This document shows positions 27,693-36,587 of a stretch of 38,059 bases of DNA, piece after piece. The notes beneath the pieces were generated by a model that had not been told where the DNA came from, made no database searches, and saw only the letters and a list, made by a program, of their open reading frames with translations. Both the position numbers and the translations under genes were made by a program. Origin of the DNA: Comamonas terrae (GTDB lineage Bacteria > Pseudomonadota > Gammaproteobacteria > Burkholderiales > Burkholderiaceae_C); assembly GCF_001544075.1 (NCBI RefSeq), contig NZ_BCNT01000028.1, forward strand, positions 1-38,059. Reading direction: 5' to 3'. Every line of letters starts with the position of its first letter. Within the stretch, counting starts at the first letter, position 1.

Positions 27693-28691
27693 ATGCAGGA
27701 TTTCCGTGCGCCCTGGTGGCAGCCCGGCGGCCATGTGCAGACCATCTGGTCGGCCCTGTATGCCCGCAGGCAGCAGCGCCGCCATGCCGTGCGCTGGCAG
27801 CGCCGGCGCTGGGAGACGCCCGACGGCGATTTCATCGATCTGGACTTTTCCCTGCCCATGGCCTTGCCGCAGGCGCCGACGCTGGTGCTGTTCCATGGCC
27901 TGGAGGGGTCTTCGGCCAGCCACTATGCGGTGGCGCTGGCCCAGGTCTGCGCAGATCGGGGCTGGCAACTGGTGGTGCCGCATTTCCGGGGCTGCAGCGG
28001 CGAGCCCAACCGCCTGCCGCGCGCCTACCATTCGGGCGATGCCGACGAGCTGGACTGGATTCTGCGCCGCCTGCGCCATGGAAGCGGCGGCGATCTGCTG
28101 GCCATGGGCGTGTCGCTGGGCGGCAATGCGCTGGCGCTGTGGGCCGGCAGGCAACGGGAAGCAGCGCGGGAGGTGGTGCGAGCCGCCGCCGTGGTCTGTG
28201 CGCCGCTGGACCTGGTGGCCGCGGGCAGGCAGCTGGGGCAGGGCCTGAACCGCCGGATCTACACGCGCATGTTCCTGCGCACGCTGGTGCCCAAGGCGCT
28301 GGCCAAGTGGGAGCGGTCGCCGGGCCTGTTCGACCGTGATGCCCTGCTGCGTGCCCGCGATCTGCATGCCTTCGACGACATCTTCACAGGGCCGGTGCAC
28401 GGCTTTGCGGACGCCGACGACTATTGGCGCCGCGCCTCGGCCAAGCCATGGCTCGGTCAGGTGGCCGTGCCGCTGCTGCTGCTCAATGCGCGCAACGATC
28501 CCTTCGTGCCCGCGGCCAGCCTGCCGACACGCGCGCAGGTCAGCCCGGCCGTACAGTTATGGCAGCCCCGGCATGGCGGCCATGTGGGTTTTTCCAGCGG
28601 CGCCTGGCCCGCCCATGTGCTGGCCATGCCGCGGGCCGTGACCGCCTGGCTGGCCCAGTGGCTGGCGCCGGCGCAGGACATCAAGGAGTAG
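27693..28691 (+). CDS. Alpha/beta hydrolase, YheT family
   Basis: A predicted carboxylesterase-like hydrolase of unknown natural substrate. The 332-residue product has the family start FRAPWWQPGGHVQTIWSALY, the oxyanion region LVLFHGLEGSSASHY, PHFRGCSGEPNRLPRAYHSG, the nucleophile elbow AMGVSLGGNAL with Ser141, the acid in LLNARNDPFVP and the histidine in RHGGHVGFSSG. All three catalytic residues are present. It follows the Rossmann gene by five bases (GGAG in that gene's end) and precedes the next by four, so the three form a unit. Confidence 0.93.
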   Translation: MQDFRAPWWQPGGHVQTIWSALYARRQQRRHAVRWQRRRWETPDGDFIDLDFSLPMALPQAPTLVLFHGLEGSSASHYAVALAQVCADRGWQLVVPHFRGCSGEPNRLPRAYHSGDADELDWILRRLRHGSGGDLLAMGVSLGGNALALWAGRQREAAREVVRAAAVVCAPLDLVAAGRQLGQGLNRRIYTRMFLRTLVPKALAKWERSPGLFDRDALLRARDLHAFDDIFTGPVHGFADADDYWRRASAKPWLGQVAVPLLLLNARNDPFVPAASLPTRAQVSPAVQLWQPRHGGHVGFSSGAWPAHVLAMPRAVTAWLAQWLAPAQDIKE

Positions 28692-28695
28692 AGCA

Positions 28696-29277
28696 ATGGA
28701 TGACATCGTCAGGCAGGCCATGGCCAAGTGGCCCCATGTGCCGGCATGCTACGGCTGGCTGGGCCTGGACGCGCGCGGCCAGTGGTGGCTGCGCGATGCC
28801 CAGGCCCAGGCCTGCGGCGGCTTTGCCAGTGGCCGCGCAGGCGCCCGGGGCACGCTGCTGCGCCATGAGAAGCTGATCGACTTCATCGGCCGCAACTACG
28901 ACGCCGACGCACGCGGCTGCTGGTATTTCCAGAACGGGCCGCAGCGCGTCTTCGTGGAACTGGAGGCAGCGCCCTGGGTATGGCGGCTGCGCTGCACCGA
29001 GGCGCAGCTGGAGCTCACGGCCCATACCGGCGCGCTGCTGGCGGCAGCGGATGTGCAGCAGGCCGTGCTGGACGACCAGGGCCATCTGTATCTGCTGCTG
29101 CCGCGGGGCCTGGGCCTGGTGCACTCGCAGGACATGGACGATGCGGCCCGGGCGCTGGAGCGCGGCTGGCTTGCCGAGCCCGAGGAATTGCCCCGCAGCG
29201 TGCTGGCGGAGCGCTTTGGCTACCGGCAAAGCCCGCAGGCGTTGGAGCAGGCGACTGAGATGCTTCCGGATAGATAG
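28696..29277 (+). CDS. Conserved-looking hypothetical protein next to YheT
   Basis: Function not recognised. The 193-residue product is soluble, without signal peptide, and Trp-rich: KWPHVPACYGWLGLDARGQW near the start, EKLIDFIGRNYDADARGCWY and FQNGPQRVFVELEAAPWVWR in the middle. It ends in a plain helix. The pattern looks like a small conserved betaproteobacterial DUF, but I cannot name it. It lies four bases after the YheT stop, so it is most likely co-transcribed. Its TAG stop is the first three bases of a family B repeat copy. Confidence 0.8.
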   Translation: MDDIVRQAMAKWPHVPACYGWLGLDARGQWWLRDAQAQACGGFASGRAGARGTLLRHEKLIDFIGRNYDADARGCWYFQNGPQRVFVELEAAPWVWRLRCTEAQLELTAHTGALLAAADVQQAVLDDQGHLYLLLPRGLGLVHSQDMDDAARALERGWLAEPEELPRSVLAERFGYRQSPQALEQATEMLPDR

Positions 29278-29316
29278 CTGTCAGCGCTTGCTGCATGGGC
29301 GCTGGAGCATGATTTG
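29275..29316 (+). repeat. Dispersed intergenic repeat, family B, short copy 3
   Basis: TAGCTGTCAGCGCTTG (29275-29290), GGGCGCTGGAGC and GATTTGA follow. This is the left half only, without GAGGGCCATG and GGCAGCTAT. It is closest to the short form I remember from Acidovorax-type genomes. It starts at the stop codon of the preceding gene. Confidence 0.6.
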
Positions 29317-29322
29317 ACAATG

Positions 29323-29344
29323 AAAAAACCGGCCGCAGCCGGTT
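29323..29344 (-). terminator. Terminator of the di-haem cytochrome gene
   Basis: On the minus strand AACCGGC and GCCGGTT (29327-29333 with 29338-29344) pair around a 4-base loop and are followed by a U-run (A-run at 29323-29328). It lies 23 bp after the stop. Confidence 0.88.
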
Positions 29345-29366
29345 GGGAAGATGGTGTGGGACAGGC

Positions 29367-30236
29367 CTATTTGGCGTTGTCCACCATGTACTGGATGGCG
29401 GCCTTGAAGTCGGCATCGGAGGCGCTGGAGCCACCCTTGGGAGGCATGGCGCCAATGCCTTGCGTGGCCTTTTGCACCATGGTGTCCATGCCCTGGGCAA
29501 TGAACGGTGCCCAGGCCGCCTTGTCGCCGAACTTGGGCGCACCTGCCACGCCGCTGCCGTGGCAGGCCACGCAGGTCGTGTTGTAGAGATCCTTGCCGGC
29601 ACTGGAGGCCGCTGCGGGCGCAGCCGGCGCTGCGGCTGCAGGAGCTGGCGCAGCGGCATTCTCTGCCGGGGCCGGAGCGGCCGCAGGCGCCGGTGCAGGC
29701 GCTGCAGGTGCTGCCGCCGCGTCGGTCGGCGCCGCGGCCGTACCGCCCGCCGGGGCGCTGGGTTCGGGGAAGCTGGCGCCTGCGGCATTGGCCATGTAGA
29801 CCACGCCCCGGGCGATTTCCGTGTCGTTGAACTCGCCGCCGCCCTGGGCAGCCATGGCGCCCTTGCCGGCCAGGGCGGAGTGGACCAGCGTGTCCAGGCC
29901 CTGCTTGATGCGCGGACCCCAGGCCGCCGAGTCCTGGAATTTGGGTGCACCGGCGGCGCCGGTGGCGTGGCAGGCCGAGCACTGGGCCTTGAAGACTTCC
30001 TCGCCGCTGCGCAGCGGGCGGTTGGCATCGCGGATCTCGATGGAGCCCACCTTCTGCAGGCGCACGGCCTTGGCCCGCTCGGCCTGGCTGGAGCCGGCAC
30101 CCGTGGTGTCGGATGCGGTCACGAACTTGACCAGACCGATGATCACGAAGACGGGGATCACAAAAGCGAATAAAACGGCAAGCAGAAGCTGTTTGGGGTT
30201 CTTGATCGGCCCGGTATGGGCGTGTTGTTCGCTCAT
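29367..30236 (-). CDS. Membrane-anchored di-haem cytochrome c (c5-like)
   Basis: A periplasm-facing electron carrier. The 289-residue product has one N-terminal membrane helix (QLLLAVLFAFVIPVFVIIG) and two cytochrome c5-like domains: haem 1 CSACH at 86-90 and haem 2 CVACH at 222-226, each followed by G.AGAPKF and a Trp (AAWGPRI, AAWAPFI). Met ligands lie in GKGAMAAQGG and GAMPPKGG. A linker of about 45 residues of Ala and Pro joins them (residues 165-212). The duplicated domains point to an internal duplication. Partners such as a terminal oxidase are not in the window. Confidence 0.93.
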   Translation of the reverse strand: MSEQHAHTGPIKNPKQLLLAVLFAFVIPVFVIIGLVKFVTASDTTGAGSSQAERAKAVRLQKVGSIEIRDANRPLRSGEEVFKAQCSACHATGAAGAPKFQDSAAWGPRIKQGLDTLVHSALAGKGAMAAQGGGEFNDTEIARGVVYMANAAGASFPEPSAPAGGTAAAPTDAAAAPAAPAPAPAAAPAPAENAAAPAPAAAAPAAPAAASSAGKDLYNTTCVACHGSGVAGAPKFGDKAAWAPFIAQGMDTMVQKATQGIGAMPPKGGSSASDADFKAAIQYMVDNAK

Positions 30237-30275
30237 GAAGTCCTCTGTGTTTGCGTGGGCTGGAATTGGAAAAAC

Positions 30276-30281
30276 ATTATA
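30276..30281 (-). promoter_or_regulatory. Candidate -10 of the di-haem cytochrome promoter
   Basis: On the minus strand a perfect TATAAT lies 40 bp before the ATG at 30236. No strong -35 is seen at 16-18 bp, which may mean activator dependence. The rest of the gap up to 30388 holds one hairpin, GGGCTTG (30340-30346) with CAAGCCC (30355-30361), and no gene. Confidence 0.5.
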
Positions 30282-30388
30282 TGGGTGGGGTTTTACAAAG
30301 ACACTGGACGACGACCCGGGTTGACGGCGGCGCCATAAAGGGCTTGCGCTGGATCAAGCCCCCGGCGGTTTGCCTGTTTGCCGCCATG

Positions 30389-30413
30389 AAAAAAGGCGCC
30401 TGGAAGGCGCCTT
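30389..30413 (-). terminator. Terminator of the RND efflux operon
   Basis: On the minus strand AAGGCGCC and GGCGCCTT (30393-30400 with 30406-30413) pair around a 5-base loop and are followed by a U-run (A-run at 30389-30394). It lies 19 bp after the outer-membrane factor stop. Confidence 0.9.
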
Positions 30414-30431
30414 GCGGGAGGACGAAGCCGC

Positions 30432-31871
30432 TTATTGCGCTGCCGCGTCCGGGGTGGCTGCCGCCGCCGTGGGCGGGGGTGCGGGCTCGGTCCAGCCGCC
30501 GCCCAGCACCTTGTAGAGGTTGACCTGGTTCTGCAGCTGGGTCAGGCGTGCCTGCACCACGGCCTGTTCCAGGGCGAACAGCGAGCGCTGGGCGTCGAGC
30601 AGGTCCAGGTAGCTGGCCACACCGTTGGTGTAGCGCAGGTCGGACAGCTTGTAGCGCACGTTTTCCGCTTCGAGCTGGCGCTGCTGGGCCGCCAGCTGGT
30701 CCTGCAGCGTCTCGCGGCTGACCAGCGCGTCGGCCACTTCGCGGAAGGCTGTCTGGATGGCTTTCTCGTACTGTGCGGCCGCGATCTGCTCGCTGACCTT
30801 GGCGGACTCCAGGTTCGCGCGGTTGCGGCCGGCGTTGAAGATGGGCAGGTACAGCGAGGGCGTCAGCGAGAAGGCCTTGGAGCCGGACTTGAACAGGTCC
30901 GACAGCTCGGGGTTCACGAAGCCGGCCGAAGCCGTCAGCGTGATATTGGGGAAGAAGGCCGCGCGTGCGGCGCCAATGCTGGCATTGGCGGCGATCATGC
31001 TCTGTTCGGCCTGGCGCACGTCGGGGCGGCGCAGCAGCAGGTCCGAAGGCAGGCCCGCCGGTACGTCGGCCAGTGCCGGCAGGTCCGAAAGCTTCTTGCC
31101 CTGCAGACTGCCCAGCAGCTCGGGCGGTACCGTCTGGCCCACCAGCAGCGTCAGCGCATTGATGTCCAGCTCGCGCTGGCGCGTCTGGCGTGCCAGCGTG
31201 GCGCGTGCGTCCTCGGTCAGCGACTGCGCCTGGCGGTAGTCCAGCTCGGAGGCCACGCCCGTATCCAGGCGCAGCTTGGCCAGCTTGATGGACTCCTCGC
31301 GGGTGTGCAGCGTGCGGCGCGAGATGGCAAGCAGCTCCTCGTCGGCCTGCAGGCCCAGCCAGGCGTTGGCGACCGAAGCCACGAGGCTGATCTGCGCGGC
31401 CTTGCGGCCCTCCTCGGTGGCCAGGTACTGGGCCAGCGCCTGCTCCTTGAGACTGCCGATGCGGCCCCAGAAGTCAATCTCCCAGCTGGGCATGGACAGG
31501 CCGGCCATATAGGTGTTGACGTACTGGCCCGTGGTCGTGCTCGGCGCGCGGCTGACCGAGGCCGCCACGCCGAATTCCGGGAACTGTGCGGCCCGCTGGA
31601 TCTGGTACTGGGCGCGGGCCTTGTCGATATTGAGCACGGCCACGCGCAGATCGCGGTTGTTCTCCAGCGCCAGGCCTATGACCTGCTGCAGGCGCTGGTC
31701 GGTGAAGAACTGCTGCCAGGGGATATCGGCCGCCGCCAGGGCGCCGGCCTCGGTGGCCACGGGGTAGCTTGCCGGCACCGGCGCGGCCGGCTTGTCGAGC
31801 TTGGGGATGAACGAGCATCCGGTGGCCAGCAGTGCGCCGGTCAGCAGGGTCGGGATGAGTTTCTTAGTCAT
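30432..31871 (-). CDS. RND efflux outer-membrane factor (OprM/NodT-like lipoprotein)
   Basis: TolC-like outer-membrane channel of a tripartite pump. The 479-residue product starts MTKKLIPTLLTGALLATGCS with a lipobox at Cys19; upstream in-frame codons belong to the pump gene. It has the duplicated OEP repeat: QVIGLALENNRDLRVAVLNI in the first half, LPSDLLLRRPDVRQAEQSMI in the second and TNGVASYLDLLDAQRSLFAL near the end, all hallmarks of the NodT family. The start overlaps the end of the pump gene by eight bases. The C-terminus is a short Ala/Pro tail. Confidence 0.95.
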   Translation of the reverse strand: MTKKLIPTLLTGALLATGCSFIPKLDKPAAPVPASYPVATEAGALAAADIPWQQFFTDQRLQQVIGLALENNRDLRVAVLNIDKARAQYQIQRAAQFPEFGVAASVSRAPSTTTGQYVNTYMAGLSMPSWEIDFWGRIGSLKEQALAQYLATEEGRKAAQISLVASVANAWLGLQADEELLAISRRTLHTREESIKLAKLRLDTGVASELDYRQAQSLTEDARATLARQTRQRELDINALTLLVGQTVPPELLGSLQGKKLSDLPALADVPAGLPSDLLLRRPDVRQAEQSMIAANASIGAARAAFFPNITLTASAGFVNPELSDLFKSGSKAFSLTPSLYLPIFNAGRNRANLESAKVSEQIAAAQYEKAIQTAFREVADALVSRETLQDQLAAQQRQLEAENVRYKLSDLRYTNGVASYLDLLDAQRSLFALEQAVVQARLTQLQNQVNLYKVLGGGWTEPAPPPTAAAATPDAAAQ

Positions 31872-34800
31872 GGTTGATGCCTCCATGCGTTGCCGCCGGG
31901 GCTGCAGCCGGAGCCGGTGGCGGCGTCTTGCTGCCGAACAGCTTGCGCACCACCACGAAAAAGACGGGTACGAAGAACACCGCAAGGAAGGTGCCGGTCA
32001 CCATGCCGCCGAGCACGCCGGTGCCGATGGCGCGCTGGCTGGCCGAACTCGCGCCCGTGGCGATCACCAGCGGCACCACGCCCAGGCCGAAGGCCAGCGA
32101 GGTCATGATGATGGGGCGGAACCGCAGGTGGGCCGCTTCCAGCGCCGCGGCCATCAGGCTCTTGCCTTCGGCCTGCAGGTCCTTGGCGAACTCGATGATC
32201 AGAATCGCGTTCTTGGCCGACAGGCCGATCACCGTGACCAGGCCGATCTGGAAGTACACGTCGTTCGAGTATTTGCGCAGCAGCGTGGCCAGCACCACGC
32301 CCAGCAGGCCCAGCGGCACGACCAGGATCACCGACAGCGGGATGGACCAGCTCTCGTACAGCGCTGCCAGGCACAGGAACACCGCCAGGATGGCGAACGC
32401 ATACAGGAAGATGGCCTGGGCGCCGGCGAGTTTTTCCTCGCGCGACTGGCCCGTCCATTCGTAGCCGAAGCCGTCGGGCAGCTTGGCCGCGAGCTTTTCC
32501 ATCTCGGCCATGGCCTCGCCCGAGCTGTAGCCGGGCGCGGCGGAGCCTTCCAGGCGCATGGCCGGATAGCCGTTGTAGCGCACGGTCTGCTGCGGACCCT
32601 TGATCCACTTGGTGGTGGCAAAGGTGGACAGCGGCACGGCGTCGCCCTTGGAGTTGCGCGCGTTCAGCTGCAGGATGTCCTCGGGCTGCATGCGGGCGGG
32701 CGCATCGGCCTGCACCACCACGCGCTGCAGACGTCCCTGGTTGGGGAAGTCGTTCACGTAGGCCGAGCCCAGTGCGGTGGACAGCGCGGCGTTGATGGAC
32801 GAGAAGTCCACGCCCAGCGCATTGGCCTTGTCGCGGTCGATCACGATCTGCAGCTGCGGAGCATCTTCCAGGCCGTCCGGGCGCACGCCGGTCAGCACCT
32901 TGCTCTGCGAGGCCATGCCCAGCAGCATGTTGCGGGCGTTGACCAGGGCCTCGTGGCCGTGGCCCGCGCGATCCTGCAGGCGGAACGAGAAGCCCACGGC
33001 ATTGCCCAGTTCAGGAATGGGCGGCGGGTTCACCGCGAACACGAAGGCGTCGCGGATGCCGCCGATCGCGCCCATGGTGCGGCCCACCAGGCTGTCCACC
33101 GTGGACTGGGGGCTGGTCCGTTCGGACCAGTCCTTCAGCGGCACGAACGCCAGTGCGGCATTCTGGCCCTGGCCGGAGAAGCTGAAGCCCACCACGCTGA
33201 CCATGTTGGCCACTTCGGGCTGCTGGAGCACGGCGTTCTCCACGGTCTTGACCACTTCCAGCGTGCGTTCCTTGGCGGCGCCCGGGGGCAGCTGCATGTT
33301 CACGATGAAGTAGCCCTGGTCCTCGCTGGGCAGGAAGGAGGTGGGCAGGCCGCGGAAGATGACCAGCGCAGCGCCGATGATGGCCGCGTAGAGGCCCAGC
33401 ATCAGGATGGCGCGCTTGAGCATGCGAGCCACCCAGCCCTCATAGGTCTTGGCAGTGCGCGAGAAGCCGCGGTTGAACCAGCCGAAGAAGCCCTTCTTCT
33501 CGTGGTGGTGGCCGGCTTCCACCGGCTTGAGCAGCGTTGCGCACAGCGCGGGCGTCAGCGTCAGCGCCATGAAGGCCGAGAAGGCGATCGATGCGACCAT
33601 GACGATCGAGAACTGGCGGTAGATGTTGCCGGTGGAGCCCGCAAAGAACGCCAGCGGGATGAACACCGCGATCAGCACCAGGGTCACGCCGACGATGGCG
33701 CCCGAGATCTGGCCCATGGCCTTGTGGGCGGCCTCGCGCGGCGGCAGTCCTTCCTCGGACATGATGCGCTCGACGTTTTCCACCACCACGATGGCATCGT
33801 CCACGACGATACCGATTACCAGCACCATGCCGAACATGGCCAGCACGTTGATCGACAGGCCCACGGCCAGCATCACGCCGAAGGTGCCCAGCAGCGCGAT
33901 GGGCACGACGATGGTGGGAATCAGGGTGTAGCGCCAGTTCTGCAGGAACAGGAACATCACCAGGAACACCAGCACCACGGCCTCGACCAGCGTGTGGGCG
34001 ACCTTCTCGATGGAGATGCCGACGAACTTGGAGCTGTCGTAGGGCACGGTGTAGCTCACGCCCTTGGGGAAGTACTTCTGCAGCTCTGCCATGCGCTTGT
34101 GCACGGCCTCGGCCGTGGCCAGCGCATTGCCGCTGGGAGTCAGCTGCACGCCGACGCCGACGGCGTCCTTGCCGTTGAGGCGGGCCGACGTGGCATAGCT
34201 CTGGCCGCCGATCTCCACGGTGGCCACGTCCTTCAGGCGCACGGTGGAGCCGTCGACATTCGCGCGCAGCACGATGTTCTCGAACTCCGCCACCGACGAC
34301 AGCTGGCCGCGCACGGTCACCGTGGCCGCCACCTTCTGGCCCGTGATGTTGGGCAGGTCGCCGATCGAACCGCTGGCCACCTGGGCGTTCTGGCTGCGGA
34401 TGGCTGCCACCACGTCCTCGGCGGACAGGTTGTAGCCGCGCAGCTTGGCGGGATCGAACCAGATGCGCATGGCTTTTTCGGAGCCGAACAGCTGGGCCTG
34501 GCCCACGCCTGGCAGGCGCTGGATTTCAGGAATGATGTTGCGCGATGCATAGTCGCCCAGCGCCACGGGGTCGAAGGCCGGGTCGTCGGAAGACAGCATC
34601 ACGAACAGCAGGAAGTTGCGTGCGGCCTTGTCCACGCGCACGCCCTGCTGCGTCACCGAAGCGGGCAGGCGCGGCGTGGCGCGGGAGAGGCGGTTCTGCA
34701 CGTCCACCTGCGCCAGGTCCTCGTTGGTGCCGGGCGCGTAGCTGATGGTGATGCTGCCGGTGCCGTCTGCCTGGGCGACGGACTCCATGTAGACCATGCC

Positions 34801-35019
34801 GGGAGAGCCGTTCATCTCGCGCTCGATCACCGACAGCACGCTGTCCTCCAGCACCTGCGCGGAGGCGCCGGGATAGGCGGTGTTGATGATGATGGCGGGT
34901 GGCGCCACCTTCGGATATTGCGCGATCGGCAGCTTGGTCATCGCCAGTGCACCGATCACGACGATGAACAGAGCGATCACCCAGGCAAAAATGGGTCGAT
35001 CAATAAAAAACTTGGCCAT
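31864..35019 (-). CDS. RND multidrug efflux pump (HAE1 family, AcrB/MexB-like)
   Basis: Inner-membrane proton-driven drug exporter. The 1051-residue product begins MAKFFIDRPIFAWVIALFIV and has 12 membrane segments with two large periplasmic loops. Proton-relay residues are visible: Asp-Asp in GIVVDDAIVVVENVERIM near residue 405 and Lys in LSAKNAILIIEFAKDL near 940. FVMLSSDDPAFDPVALGDYA lies in the porter domain. The length equals that of AcrB-type pumps. It follows the adaptor gene by 14 bp and overlaps the outer-membrane factor gene. The drug range cannot be told from sequence. Confidence 0.97.
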   Translation of the reverse strand: MAKFFIDRPIFAWVIALFIVVIGALAMTKLPIAQYPKVAPPAIIINTAYPGASAQVLEDSVLSVIEREMNGSPGMVYMESVAQADGTGSITISYAPGTNEDLAQVDVQNRLSRATPRLPASVTQQGVRVDKAARNFLLFVMLSSDDPAFDPVALGDYASRNIIPEIQRLPGVGQAQLFGSEKAMRIWFDPAKLRGYNLSAEDVVAAIRSQNAQVASGSIGDLPNITGQKVAATVTVRGQLSSVAEFENIVLRANVDGSTVRLKDVATVEIGGQSYATSARLNGKDAVGVGVQLTPSGNALATAEAVHKRMAELQKYFPKGVSYTVPYDSSKFVGISIEKVAHTLVEAVVLVFLVMFLFLQNWRYTLIPTIVVPIALLGTFGVMLAVGLSINVLAMFGMVLVIGIVVDDAIVVVENVERIMSEEGLPPREAAHKAMGQISGAIVGVTLVLIAVFIPLAFFAGSTGNIYRQFSIVMVASIAFSAFMALTLTPALCATLLKPVEAGHHHEKKGFFGWFNRGFSRTAKTYEGWVARMLKRAILMLGLYAAIIGAALVIFRGLPTSFLPSEDQGYFIVNMQLPPGAAKERTLEVVKTVENAVLQQPEVANMVSVVGFSFSGQGQNAALAFVPLKDWSERTSPQSTVDSLVGRTMGAIGGIRDAFVFAVNPPPIPELGNAVGFSFRLQDRAGHGHEALVNARNMLLGMASQSKVLTGVRPDGLEDAPQLQIVIDRDKANALGVDFSSINAALSTALGSAYVNDFPNQGRLQRVVVQADAPARMQPEDILQLNARNSKGDAVPLSTFATTKWIKGPQQTVRYNGYPAMRLEGSAAPGYSSGEAMAEMEKLAAKLPDGFGYEWTGQSREEKLAGAQAIFLYAFAILAVFLCLAALYESWSIPLSVILVVPLGLLGVVLATLLRKYSNDVYFQIGLVTVIGLSAKNAILIIEFAKDLQAEGKSLMAAALEAAHLRFRPIIMTSLAFGLGVVPLVIATGASSASQRAIGTGVLGGMVTGTFLAVFFVPVFFVVVRKLFGSKTPPPAPAAAPAATHGGINHD

Positions 35020-35033
35020 GGGAAGAGGCCCTC

Positions 35034-36368
35034 TTACTTCTTGGTTTCAGCGTTGTCGCCGGCTGCGGGCGCGGCAGGCGCTGCGGGAGCCGCTGCCGGC
35101 TTGCCCGCATCCTTGTCCGCCGGTGCTGCCGACGGGGCCGGCTTGCCGCCGTTCGGGTTCCATTCCACGGGCTTGACCGGCGTGCCGGGCGGCATCATCT
35201 GCAGCTTCTGGAAGCCGTCGACCTGCACCTTCTCGCCGGCCTTCAGGCCGGCAGTCACGATCCACTGGTTGTCCTTGGTGCCGTTGATGGTGATGTTGCG
35301 CTTGCTGATCTTGCCGTCGTCGCCGACGATGCTGACCGAATCGCCTTGCTCGGTGCGGGTGACGGCCTGCTGCGGCAGCAGGATGGCGTTGCTGACCTGG
35401 GCCTGCTCGATGCGCACGCGCACATACAGGCCCGGCAGCAGGGTGCCCTGGGGATTGGGCACTTCGGCGCGCAGCGTGACCTGGCCCGAGGTCGGGTCCA
35501 CGGTCAGATCGGTGAACAGCAGCTTGCCGTCATTGCTGTAGGGCGTGCCGTCGCTGAGCATGATCTTCACTTTGGCGGCGTCGGTGCCCGGGGCCTTCTG
35601 CAGCTTGCCGTCCTGCAGCGCGCGACGCAGGCGGAAAACGTCGTCCGATGACTGGGTGAAGTTCACATAGATGGGGTTGATCTGCTGGACAGTGGCCAGC
35701 TGCGTGGCCTCGCCTTGTCCCACCAGCGCACCTTCCGTGACCAGTGCACGTCCGATGCGGCCCGAGATGGGCGAAGTCACCGTGGCATAACCCAGGTTGA
35801 CATTCGCATTGGTCACCGCGGCCCTGCCTGCGGCCACCTGGGCCTGGGCGGCCTTTTCATTGGCGACGGCCGTGTCGTATTCCTGCTTGCTGATGGCGTT
35901 GGCTTCCACCAGCGGCTTGTAGCGGCGGGCAGTTGCGGAGGCCTGCGCAAGATTGGCTTCCGCCTGGGCCAGCGTGGCCTGGGCGCTTTGCAGATTGGCC
36001 TTGTAGGGCGTGTTGTCGATCTGGAACAGGACCTGGCCGGCCTTGACGTCGGAGCCTTCCTGGAACAGGCGCTTCTGGACAATGCCTGCCGCGCGGGCGC
36101 GGACCTGGGCGATGCGCGATGCCTCGAGACGGCCTGGCAGGTCGGAGACGATTCCCACGTCCTGGAATGCCACCGTGACCACGCCGACTTCCGGACGCTG
36201 GCCCTGCGCCGCCGCCTGCGCCTTTTCCGGTTCCCCTTTCTTGTCGCCGCATGCGGCCAGGCCCAAGGCGGCGATCAGGCTCAGCCCAATGGCCACGGAG
36301 CGGGGGTGGAGTACGGCTGCCTTGGACAAGCTTTCGTTTGCCTGGTTTGTTTCATACACGGGATGCAT
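35034..36368 (-). CDS. RND efflux periplasmic adaptor (AcrA/MexA-like)
   Basis: Membrane-fusion protein that bridges pump and outer-membrane channel. The 444-residue product has a signal anchor and a lipobox (LGLAAC, Cys40), the barrel-sandwich motif SRIAQVRARAAGIVQKRLF, a hairpin of about 100 residues rich in Ala and Gln (ATLAQAEANLAQASATARRY), then YATVTSPISGRIGRALVTEG, and a Pro/Ala/Lys-rich C-terminal tail. ATG at 36368 is chosen because GGAAGG lies six bases before it; an ATG at 36389 has none. First gene of the operon, divergent from the regulator. Confidence 0.95.
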   Translation of the reverse strand: MHPVYETNQANESLSKAAVLHPRSVAIGLSLIAALGLAACGDKKGEPEKAQAAAQGQRPEVGVVTVAFQDVGIVSDLPGRLEASRIAQVRARAAGIVQKRLFQEGSDVKAGQVLFQIDNTPYKANLQSAQATLAQAEANLAQASATARRYKPLVEANAISKQEYDTAVANEKAAQAQVAAGRAAVTNANVNLGYATVTSPISGRIGRALVTEGALVGQGEATQLATVQQINPIYVNFTQSSDDVFRLRRALQDGKLQKAPGTDAAKVKIMLSDGTPYSNDGKLLFTDLTVDPTSGQVTLRAEVPNPQGTLLPGLYVRVRIEQAQVSNAILLPQQAVTRTEQGDSVSIVGDDGKISKRNITINGTKDNQWIVTAGLKAGEKVQVDGFQKLQMMPPGTPVKPVEWNPNGGKPAPSAAPADKDAGKPAAAPAAPAAPAAGDNAETKK

Positions 36369-36477
36369 GAACGTCCTTCCGATTGACATTTGAAACGGTG
36401 ATAAGGCCTGCTGCCAACGCAACAGGCCTGAAGTCGGGAGAGGCAGGGACAGGAGATCCCTTCCAATTTGGTGCGCG

Positions 36478-36505
36478 ATTATACATACATGCATAAATGT
36501 ATAAT
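36478..36505. promoter_or_regulatory. Operator with divergent -10 boxes for efflux operon and regulator
   Basis: Arms ATTATACAT (36478-36486) and ATGTATAAT (36497-36505) are perfectly complementary around a 10-base A+T-rich centre. TATAAT reads outward on each strand (36483-36478 minus, 36500-36505 plus), so the palindrome contains the -10 of both promoters. TACATACAT...ATGTATA resembles the AcrR operator (TACATACAT and ATGTATGTA half-sites). Binding would repress both directions. Confidence 0.75.
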
Positions 36506-36587
36506 TGCACTCATGGCGCCCTAGGAGGGCATTAATTTGTCTTTGTTCGTCGTGTATTGCAAGCGGCGGGGTGAGAAGGGGTAAGAG

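Noticed and set aside
29600..29745. GC-rich periodic stretch
   Set aside because: It is the Ala/Pro linker of the di-haem cytochrome read on the minus strand, so the periodicity is codon-level.
31792..35541. 1249-codon open frame on the plus strand opposite the RND pump
   Set aside because: It is exactly antisense to a certain pump gene. The translation is His/Gln/Gly-rich with no domain or membrane pattern, an effect of high GC at third positions.
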